From assembly GCA_946481495.1 (NCBI GenBank), contig CAMLNW010000156.1, forward strand, positions 1 through 6,629: a stretch of 6,629 bases of DNA, read 5' to 3'. Every line of letters begins with the position of its first letter. Position 1 is the first letter of the stretch. Positions 1 to 5,162 of the stretch are shown one piece after another. The position numbers were made by a program, and so were the translations under genes. Under the pieces are notes generated by a model. The model was not told where the DNA came from and ran no database searches. It saw nothing but the letters and a program-made list of their open reading frames with translations. Source of the stretch: an uncultured Actinomycetes bacterium. Its GTDB lineage: Bacteria; Actinomycetota; Thermoleophilia; Solirubrobacterales; Thermoleophilaceae.

Positions 1-1
1 G

Positions 2-1039
2 ACGATCGAGTCGTACGGGCTGGAGGGGCTGAGTCAGTCCTTCTCGCCGGAGTTCGAGCGGCTGACGACCGAGATCGTGCTGCGCGGCGACGGTGAGGAG
101 GGGCGTGGCGAGGACGTCACGTACGACCCCGACGACCAGCGCCGGTTGCAGGAGGCCGGTCCGGTCCACGACCTCGGCGGCGACCATACGCTCGGGTCGT
201 TAGCGGCACTGCTCGACGGGCTAGACCTGTTCCCCGCGCCGCCGGACCGCGAGGACTACCGCGACTACCGCCGCTGGGCGTTCGAGTCGGCGGCGCTCGA
301 CCTGGCGCTGCGCCAGGCGGGCCGCTCGCTCGGCGACGTGCTCGGCCGCGAGCCGCAGCCGCTCGAGTACGTCGTCTCCATGCGGCTGGCGCCGATGGGC
401 GACGAGGGCAAGGAGAATGCCGACCGACTGCTGCGCATCCTCGAGCTGTACCCGACGACCCGCTTCAAGCTCGACCCGACCAACGGCTGGACGCCTGAGC
501 TGATCGCGCAGCTCGTCGAGACCGGCGCTGTCGACTCGCTCGACCTCAAGGGCCGCTACAAGGGCACGCCGGTCGACGTCGACACCGATCCGGAGCTCTA
601 CCGCGCCGTTGCGGAGGCGTTCCCCGACGCCTGGCTCGAGGACCCCGACCTCGACAGCGCAGAGGCGATGGCGGTGCTCGAGCCGTACCACGACCGCATC
701 ACCTGGGACGCGCCGATCCACTCGGTCGCCGACATCGAGGCGCTGCCGTTCCCGCCGAAGACCGTCAACGTCAAGCCGTCGCGCTTCGGCCCGCTCGAGC
801 GGCTGTTCGCCGCCTACGACTACTGCGAGGCCAAGGGCATCGGCGCCTACGGCGGCGGCCAGTCGGAGCTCGGCGTCGGCCGCGACCAGATCCAGTATCT
901 CGCCGCGCTGATGCACCCGACCACACCGAACGACACCGCGCCAAAAGAGTTCAACCTCCCCGAGACGCCGCCCGGGCTGGCGTCGAGCCCGATCGACCTC
1001 CCGGTCGCCGCGACCGGTTTCCGCTTCAACCGCGGCTGA
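2..1039 (+). CDS. Enolase-superfamily (mandelate racemase/muconate lactonizing enzyme-like) protein, 5'-truncated
   Basis: The reading frame is open from base 2, so the true start lies before the window; the GTG at 77 is internal. 345 residues are visible. The first ~75 look like the capping domain. A helix with ESAALDLALRQAGRSLGDVLG (nt 287-346) matches the E-x-A-x-x-D-L-A region that precedes the barrel in this superfamily. Candidate barrel residues follow in order: K in FKLD (nt 467-469), D in SLDLKG (542-544), E in WLEDPD (638-640), D in TWDAPIHS (707-709), K in VNVKPS (773-775), then a GGGQSELGVGR loop (about 851-883). The E, D and K order agrees with metal ligands on strands 4 and 5 and a catalytic Lys on strand 6. 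Which Asp is the strand-3 ligand is uncertain, because FKLDPTNGW also resembles the usual strand-3 DxNGGW motif. Known members abstract a proton alpha to a carboxylate using Mg2+. The substrate cannot be told, and neighbouring genes give no clue. Confidence 0.8.
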   Translation, partial: TIESYGLEGLSQSFSPEFERLTTEIVLRGDGEEGRGEDVTYDPDDQRRLQEAGPVHDLGGDHTLGSLAALLDGLDLFPAPPDREDYRDYRRWAFESAALDLALRQAGRSLGDVLGREPQPLEYVVSMRLAPMGDEGKENADRLLRILELYPTTRFKLDPTNGWTPELIAQLVETGAVDSLDLKGRYKGTPVDVDTDPELYRAVAEAFPDAWLEDPDLDSAEAMAVLEPYHDRITWDAPIHSVADIEALPFPPKTVNVKPSRFGPLERLFAAYDYCEAKGIGAYGGGQSELGVGRDQIQYLAALMHPTTPNDTAPKEFNLPETPPGLASSPIDLPVAATGFRFNRG

Positions 1040-1045
1040 CGTCCG

Positions 1046-1435
1046 CTACCAGATCGTCGGAACGCCGTGGGCGGCGATCGCCGGATCGCGCGTCACGACG
1101 GGTACGCCCTCGACATGCGCCTGCGCAACGAGCATCCGGTCGAACGGGTCGCGGATAGTCGATCCGTTCACTTCGACGAATGGCAGGCCGTGGAGCTCTT
1201 CGCCGTGTGCTGTTCCGATCGCGAGCAGGGAGAACCCGTTGACTAGCAGCTCGTCCGCCCACTGTGCGGCCACGGGAAGCTTCCTAAGCGAAGCTTTGAT
1301 CGCCACCTCGAAGAGGCTGACCGCGCTGAGCAGTGGTTCCGATGCTGACGCAATCGCTTCGCGCGCAGTTGCAGACAGGCGCTCGTCGTCGGCCACCCAC
1401 CAGAGCGCGGCGTGGCTATCGACGAGGATCCGCAT
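1046..1435 (-). CDS. vapC: VapC-family toxin, PIN-domain ribonuclease
   Basis: This is a 129-residue single PIN domain, the usual VapC length. The acidic residues that hold the catalytic metal are all present: D6 in ILVDSHA, E43 in SLFEVAIK, D99 in RDPFDRMLVAQA, and D117 in VVTRDPAI. WW at 12-13 and the final VPTIW also match the family. Known members are Mg2+-dependent endoribonucleases that cleave tRNA or rRNA and stop growth when the antitoxin is lost; the target here cannot be read from sequence. The ATG at 1435 lies 2 nt past the vapB stop (TGA-GC-ATG) with no strong Shine-Dalgarno site, so translation is probably coupled to vapB. No catalytic residue is missing, so the toxin should be active. 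The gene converges on the enolase-like gene with 6 nt between stops. Confidence 0.92.
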   Translation of the reverse strand: MRILVDSHAALWWVADDERLSATAREAIASASEPLLSAVSLFEVAIKASLRKLPVAAQWADELLVNGFSLLAIGTAHGEELHGLPFVEVNGSTIRDPFDRMLVAQAHVEGVPVVTRDPAIAAHGVPTIW

Positions 1436-1437
1436 GC

Positions 1438-1677
1438 TCAGTCGAGCATTCCGAGCGCGCGTGCGACGTCATCGGGCAGCTCGTCGAAGTCGTCCGGGAT
1501 GTAGACCTTGCCCTTGAGCGCGCCAGGCTGTCGCAGCGGTTTGCCGGTCGGCGGCACCGGGACGAGCTTTGCGACGGGCGTCTTGCCGCGCCGAATCTCA
1601 ACCGGTTCGCCGCGCTCGACCTCGGCAATCAACTTGGAGAGGTTGGTCTTAGCCTCGCCTATGGTGTACGAACTCAT
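1438..1677 (-). CDS. vapB: VapB-type antitoxin, Phd/YefM family
   Basis: This 79-residue protein has the Phd/YefM architecture. The N-terminal part (about 4-40) carries the YTIGEAKTNLSKLIAEVERGE pattern ('I-x-E-A-K-x-x-L-S-x-L-I') followed by the PVEIRRGKTPVAKLVP strand segment, which dimerises and binds DNA. A Pro-rich hinge (41-52) leads to an acidic C-terminus (KGKVYIPDDFDELPDDVARAL) expected to wrap around the toxin and block its active site. It lies directly upstream of vapC in the same direction, the canonical antitoxin-first order. The ATG at 1677 is the only in-frame ATG near the family N-terminus. No Shine-Dalgarno sequence precedes it, but a TATGCT box ends 6 bases before it, which suggests a leaderless mRNA. 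Conditional repression by VapB-VapC at the palindrome at 1697-1717 is inferred. Confidence 0.88.
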   Translation of the reverse strand: MSSYTIGEAKTNLSKLIAEVERGEPVEIRRGKTPVAKLVPVPPTGKPLRQPGALKGKVYIPDDFDELPDDVARALGMLD

Positions 1678-1683
1678 ATAGCG

Positions 1684-1689
1684 AGCATA
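1684..1689 (-). promoter_or_regulatory. Predicted -10 box of vapBC (leaderless transcript)
   Basis: On the minus strand TATGCT fits the actinobacterial TANNNT -10 pattern. It ends 6 bases before the vapB ATG, so transcription should begin at or within a base or two of the A of the start codon (1677). No clear -35 hexamer is seen; the expected -35 zone falls inside the palindrome at 1697-1717. The motif is short, so the call rests on its position and the missing Shine-Dalgarno site. Confidence 0.5.
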
Positions 1690-1696
1690 TCAGCTG

Positions 1697-1717
1697 TGTT
1701 GGCCAACTTGGCCAACA
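1697..1717. promoter_or_regulatory. Perfect 10-1-10 palindrome, predicted VapBC operator
   Basis: The left arm TGTTGGCCAA (1697-1706) and right arm TTGGCCAACA (1708-1717) are exact reverse complements around one unpaired central base (1707). It can also be read as two tandem 9-bp copies of TTGGCCAAC (1699-1707 and 1708-1716), each holding the 8-bp palindrome TTGGCCAA. It starts 20 bases upstream of the vapB ATG and covers the expected -35 zone, so a bound VapB-VapC complex would block RNA polymerase. Known type II modules autoregulate through palindromes of this kind; the binding partner here is inferred. The site is also about 100 bases upstream of the divergent ferritin gene. Confidence 0.7.
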
Positions 1718-1732
1718 ATCCGTCGCAAAGGG

Positions 1733-1755
1733 TTGCCTAAACGTTACGAAGGCAA
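1733..1755. promoter_or_regulatory. Inverted repeat TTGCCT-N11-AGGCAA upstream of the ferritin gene
   Basis: The half-sites TTGCCT (1733-1738) and AGGCAA (1750-1755) are exact reverse complements separated by 11 bases, which themselves contain the palindrome AACGTT (1740-1745). It lies 65-87 bases upstream of the ferritin ATG. The left portion, GGTTGCCTAAAC (1731-1742), resembles part of a DtxR/IdeR box (GGTTAGCCTAACC) with one base missing. A weaker inverted repeat, CCGAA-N9-TTCGG (1757-1775), follows. A regulatory role, possibly iron-responsive, is inferred from position only. I see no convincing -35/-10 pair for the ferritin gene. Confidence 0.35.
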
Positions 1756-1806
1756 ACCGAACTCGTTCTCTTCGGTAGCGTCGCCGTCAGGAGTCAGCTA
1801 GCGACC

Positions 1807-1812
1807 AGGAGG
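1807..1812 (+). promoter_or_regulatory. Shine-Dalgarno site of the ferritin gene
   Basis: AGGAGG, a complete anti-16S match, lies 7 bases before the ATG at 1820. It fixes the start codon and suggests efficient translation, in contrast to the divergent vapB, which has none. Confidence 0.85.
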
Positions 1813-1819
1813 CAGGAAG

Positions 1820-2350
1820 ATGCCGGCGGAGCAGTTCGTATCGGAGCTCAACGAGCAGATCGAGCGCGAGTACGGCGCGCACCAGCAGTACGTCGCCGTC
1901 GCCGTCTACTACGACGCGCTGACGCTGCCGCAGCTCGCTGCCTTCTTCTATCGCCAGGCGATCGAGGAGCGCGGCCACGCGATGATGATGGTCCAGTACC
2001 TGCTCGACGCCGGCGAGACGCCGACGATCCCGGGCGTCGCCGCGCCGAAGAACGGCTTCGCCGACGTCGTCGAGCCGATCCGGATCGCGCTCGAGCAGGA
2101 GCGGCGTGTCACCGACCAGATCTCCGGTCTCGCCGCGATCGCCCGCGAGGCGAACGACTACGTCAGCGAGCAGTTCACCCAGTGGTTCCTCAAGGAGCAG
2201 GTCGAGGAGGTCGCGACGATGTCCGACCTGCTCGCCGTCGCCGAGCGCGCCGGCGACCGCTGGTCCGACATCGAGGACTTCATCGCCCGCGAGCACCCTG
2301 GCGACGAGGGCGGCGATCCGACGGCACCGGCCGCCGCCGGGGGCGAGTAG
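1820..2350 (+). CDS. bfrB: Non-heme ferritin (BfrB/FtnA-like iron storage protein)
   Basis: The 176-residue product is predicted to be a four-helix ferritin subunit that assembles into a cytoplasmic 24-subunit cage, oxidises Fe2+ at its ferroxidase centre and stores ferric mineral. The ferroxidase ligands are intact and fall at the same numbers as in E. coli FtnA: E17, E50, H53, E94, Q127 and E130. Recalled mycobacterial BfrB matches closely around AVEERNHAMM, DQERTVTDQ and EQFMQWFLQEQIEEVA, here IEERGHAMM, EQERRVTDQ and EQFTQWFLKEQVEEVA. It is a ferritin and not a heme bacterioferritin, because Q127/E130 replace E127/H130 and the heme-ligand Met52 position is Gly. The C-terminal 18 residues are a Gly/Ala/Pro/acidic tail, also seen on BfrB. 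Its stop is 6 nt from the convergent FG-GAP gene, with no recognisable terminator. Iron control through the upstream inverted repeats is possible but unproven. Confidence 0.93.
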   Translation: MPAEQFVSELNEQIEREYGAHQQYVAVAVYYDALTLPQLAAFFYRQAIEERGHAMMMVQYLLDAGETPTIPGVAAPKNGFADVVEPIRIALEQERRVTDQISGLAAIAREANDYVSEQFTQWFLKEQVEEVATMSDLLAVAERAGDRWSDIEDFIAREHPGDEGGDPTAPAAAGGE

Positions 2351-2356
2351 CCGCCG

Positions 2357-3835
2357 TCAGCGGATGTGCAGCTTCGCCGTCCGCTCGATCTTCGTCTTGT
2401 CGCGGTTGGCGACGACGAGCGCGACGCGGTAGCGGCCGTCGGCGAGCGGCTGGGCGGTCCGTAGGACGAGCTTGCGGCCGGGCTTGACACGCGCCTGAGC
2501 GAGCACCTTGCGCTTGCCCGTGAGACGCAGCTTCGCGGTCAGGCGCGTCGCCGCGCCCGGGTGGGTCAGCTTGACGGTGCAGCGGAAGCCGCGGACCCTG
2601 CCCCGCTTGCGGATCCGCTTGCAGGACAGCTTGGCTCCGCGCTTCGGCTTGGTCGTCGGTCCCGGCCCGGTGGGAGGTGCGGGCGGCACCCCGAGGTTGC
2701 GCAGGACGGTCAGCTCCTGCGATCCGTCGTTGGCGACGACTACGTCGGCGAGCGAGTCGCCGGTCACCTCCCCGATCGCGACCGCAGCGGGCGCTGCGCC
2801 GGCGGGGAATGTGCGCGGCGGCTCGCCCGGCGCGGCGACCGTTACCGAGTCGCCCGCGCCGTTGGCGGTGACGATCTCGGACCGTCCATCGCCGTCGAGG
2901 TCGCCGGCGGCGACGTCGACCGGCGACAGCCCGGTGGCGATGCGCTCGATCGGTCCGAGCGAGGTCGGCATGTTGCTCGTGGCGACGATCGCCACGGTGC
3001 CGCGGTCGGGCTCGGTGACCAGGATCTCCGGCCGGCCGTCGTCCCCCTTGACGTCGGCGACCGCGACTGCCTTGGGACGCGAGAAGAGCGCGGCGGTCTT
3101 CTGGATGGTGAGCAGGCCGCCGCCGTTGACCAGCACGACGACGCGCTCGGCGCCGACACCGGCGGTGGCGACCGCCACGTCGCGGTCGCCGTCGACGTCG
3201 AAGTCGCCCGTCCCGACCCCTGTCGTCGGCCCGTCGACGAAGTAGTTGGCGGCGGCGGCGTACGGCGACGTGGTGCTGATGAAGCTTGTTGACCCGTTGT
3301 GCGAGTAGACCTGTACGGCTCCGTCGACCGACGCCACTAGGTCCGGCAGCGTGCCCGCGTCGATCGACGCCAGCGCGACGCCGGAGGCAGGCAGCAGCGA
3401 CGCGTCCGGCTTCACGGCTGCCGAGTAGACGCCCATGCTGGAGCCGGTCATGACCGACACCCCGTTGCCGTGCGAGATGGCGATGTCCGGCCGGCCGTCG
3501 CCGTTGACGTCGCCGACGGTCAGGTCGGTGGGGCTCGCGGTGAGCGACGCAGTCTGGATCGAGTTGTTCGCCGGCGGGGGCAGTAGACCCCACTGTCCGG
3601 CGATCGACGTTATCCCGACGGTGACGCTCTGGCTCGTGGTGGTGACGATCGCGTCGAGTGGCGTGCCGGGCGCATTTACGTTGGCCAGCGCGAACGCGCG
3701 TGGCGCGCCGCCGAAGAACCCGGCGCCGCCGTCGGCGGGCGCGGCGAGGTCCACCACCCGCGCCGAGGCGACCGCCGGCAGAGCCACGGCGAGCAGCGTG
3801 ACCGCGATGGCGACGGCGCCTCTCACGCCGGCCAT
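2357..3835 (-). CDS. Exported FG-GAP/VCBS-repeat beta-propeller protein with basic C-terminal domain
   Basis: The 492-residue protein begins with a signal peptide: hydrophobic 7-22, then ASA, with likely cleavage after A25. Calcium-loop motifs of FG-GAP repeats follow: clear ones at 109-117 (DVNGDGRPD), 211-219 (DFDVDGDRD), 261-270 (DVKGDDGRPE) and 312-320 (DLDGDGRSE), and degenerate ones near 52-61, 159-165 and 356-364. The ~50-residue spacing gives seven units, the size of one seven-bladed, integrin-alpha-like propeller. A Pro/Thr/Gly linker (384-397) leads to a Lys/Arg-rich domain (398-492) with two Cys (405, 419) that could form a disulfide. Propellers of this type often bind ligands or surfaces; no catalytic motif is seen. 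The start is uncertain: the ATG at 3835 has GGGAG only one base away, whereas a GTG at 3826 has it at 10 bases and still gives a full signal peptide (MRGAVAIAV...). It starts 16 nt after pdhC and may be co-transcribed. Confidence 0.85.
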   Translation of the reverse strand: MAGVRGAVAIAVTLLAVALPAVASARVVDLAAPADGGAGFFGGAPRAFALANVNAPGTPLDAIVTTTSQSVTVGITSIAGQWGLLPPPANNSIQTASLTASPTDLTVGDVNGDGRPDIAISHGNGVSVMTGSSMGVYSAAVKPDASLLPASGVALASIDAGTLPDLVASVDGAVQVYSHNGSTSFISTTSPYAAAANYFVDGPTTGVGTGDFDVDGDRDVAVATAGVGAERVVVLVNGGGLLTIQKTAALFSRPKAVAVADVKGDDGRPEILVTEPDRGTVAIVATSNMPTSLGPIERIATGLSPVDVAAGDLDGDGRSEIVTANGAGDSVTVAAPGEPPRTFPAGAAPAAVAIGEVTGDSLADVVVANDGSQELTVLRNLGVPPAPPTGPGPTTKPKRGAKLSCKRIRKRGRVRGFRCTVKLTHPGAATRLTAKLRLTGKRKVLAQARVKPGRKLVLRTAQPLADGRYRVALVVANRDKTKIERTAKLHIR

Positions 3836-3851
3836 GCTCCCAGAGGTCGCC

Positions 3852-5162
3852 TCAGAGCGCCAGCGAGAGGGGCTGCTCGAGCAACTCGCGAACCTGGGCG
3901 AGGAACTCGGCGCCGTCGGCGCCGTAGAGGATGCGGTGGTCGCAGACGAGGGTGAGAGTCATCAGGTCGCGCGCGACGACGCGGCCGCGGTCGTCGATGG
4001 CCGGCTTCTTCTTCAGCGCGCCGACCGCGAGGATCGCGGCCTGTGGCGGGTTGACGATCGCCGTGAAGCGCTCGATGCCGTACATGCCGAGGTTCGAGAC
4101 GCTGAAGGTGCCGCCCGAGAGCTCGGGCGGGGTGATCGAGCCGTCGCGCACGCGCTCGATCAGCCGCAGCGCCTGGCGTGAGATCTCGCCGAGCGACTTC
4201 TGGTCGGCGTCGTGGATCGTCGGCACGACGAGCGCGTCCTGGGCCGCGACAGCGACGCCGACGTTGACGCGTGAGTAGGCCTCGAACTTGCCGTCGCGGT
4301 AGGCGCCGTTGACGCGCGGGTGGTCGCGCAGCGCGAGCGCGGCGGCCTTGACGACCATGTCGTTGAACGACGGCGCGCGCTCGGTCTGGGCCTTCAGCCG
4401 CTCGCGCAGTTCGATGCAGAGCGTCATGTCGACGTCGAGCTCGAGCGAGAAGTCCGGCACCGTCGCCTTCGCCTCGGCCATACGGCGTGAGACGGTGCGT
4501 TGGAGGCGAGTCGGCTCATGGATCGCGACGTCGCCCTTGGCGCCGCTGGCCGCCGCGGCCGGCTCGGCGGGAGCGGTCTCCGGCTCTGGCGCCTCGGCCG
4601 GCGCCGTCTCCGGCTCGGGAGCCGGTGGCGCGACCGCGCCGCCCGTTCCGGCATCGGCCGCCGCCTCGACGTCGGCCTTCACGACCCGCCCGCCGGGACC
4701 GCTGCCCTCGATCCGCGCCAGCTCGACGCCCAGCTCGCCGGCCATCCGCCGCGCGAGCGGCGAGGCCTTCACGCGCCCGCCGCCGTTCGCCTTCGCCACC
4801 GGGGCCGGCGCCTCGGTCTCGCTCGGCTCCGAGTCGGGCCGCTCACCGTCGCCGGAGGAGGTCGGGGCGTCGTCCGGCGGCGCCGGCTCGCCGCCCGCCT
4901 TCGGCTCGCCGCTCGGCCCCTCGTCCTCCGCCCCGATCCGCGCGATCGGCTGGCCTACCTCGAGCGTGTCGCCCTCACGTGCCAGCAGCTCGATCAGCAC
5001 GCCGTCGCTGTCGGCCTCGTAGGTCATGTTCGCCTTGTCGGTCTCGATCTCGACGAGCGGCTGGCCGCGCCTGACCTCGCCGCCGACCTCGACGAGCCAC
5101 TTCAGCACGGTGCCCTCCTCCATCGAATCGGACAGCCGCGGCATGACGACGTCGGTCGCCAT
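3852..5162 (-). CDS. pdhC: Dihydrolipoamide acyltransferase (E2) of a pyruvate dehydrogenase-type complex
   Basis: The 436-residue E2 forms the complex core, accepts the acyl group from E1 on a lipoyl arm and passes it to CoA. Domains in order are one lipoyl domain (1-79, lipoyl Lys K43 in EIETDKANM), an acidic Pro/Ala linker (80-128), a peripheral-subunit-binding domain (about 131-167, ASPLARRMAGELGV...GSGPGGRVVKADVE), a second Pro/Ala/Glu linker (168-210) with a perfect 10-residue repeat, and the acyltransferase domain (about 211-436). That domain has SFNDMVVKAAALAL, FSVSNLGMYGI, NPPQAAILAVG and the catalytic H409 in CDHRILYGADG. The Asp normally four residues after the His (DHRxxDG) is Tyr413. 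The ATG overlaps the pdhB stop by one base (TGATG), which implies coupling; GGGGAG lies 11 bases upstream at 5174-5179. Pyruvate is the likely substrate, judging from pdhB; a branched-chain 2-oxoacid complex is the main alternative. Confidence 0.95.
   Translation of the reverse strand: MATDVVMPRLSDSMEEGTVLKWLVEVGGEVRRGQPLVEIETDKANMTYEADSDGVLIELLAREGDTLEVGQPIARIGAEDEGPSGEPKAGGEPAPPDDAPTSSGDGERPDSEPSETEAPAPVAKANGGGRVKASPLARRMAGELGVELARIEGSGPGGRVVKADVEAAADAGTGGAVAPPAPEPETAPAEAPEPETAPAEPAAAASGAKGDVAIHEPTRLQRTVSRRMAEAKATVPDFSLELDVDMTLCIELRERLKAQTERAPSFNDMVVKAAALALRDHPRVNGAYRDGKFEAYSRVNVGVAVAAQDALVVPTIHDADQKSLGEISRQALRLIERVRDGSITPPELSGGTFSVSNLGMYGIERFTAIVNPPQAAILAVGALKKKPAIDDRGRVVARDLMTLTLVCDHRILYGADGAEFLAQVRELLEQPLSLAL
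4563..4622 (-). repeat. Tandem 30-bp repeat in the E2 interdomain linker
   Basis: Two consecutive 30-bp units (4593-4622 and 4563-4592) each encode APEPETAPAE, at residues 181-200 of the E2 protein. The peptide repeat is exact while the DNA copies differ at several wobble positions, so the peptide appears to be conserved by selection. Pro/Ala/Glu-rich linkers are flexible arms in E2 proteins. A duplication here would change arm length without breaking the frame. Confidence 0.8.

Noticed and set aside
1040..1045. Intrinsic terminator between the convergent enolase-like and vapC genes
   Set aside because: Only 6 bases separate the stops, and I see no GC-rich stem followed by a T-run on either strand there. 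The same holds for 2351-2356.
1046..1677. Defence island or phage remnant around the toxin-antitoxin pair
   Set aside because: Only the two-gene module is present, flanked directly by housekeeping-type genes, with no integrase, transposase, terminal repeats or attachment-site duplication in view.
1820..2350. Heme-binding bacterioferritin (Bfr)
   Set aside because: The heme-ligand Met52 position is Gly and the ferroxidase pair is Q127/E130, as in ferritins, not E127/H130.
2280..3593. 437-codon minus-strand frame within the FG-GAP gene in another frame
   Set aside because: It is extremely Arg-rich low-complexity sequence, whereas the competing frame has a signal peptide and ordered calcium-loop repeats.
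4563..4622. CRISPR-like or mobile repeat
   Set aside because: Only two adjacent in-frame units occur, without spacers, and they encode a typical E2 linker peptide.
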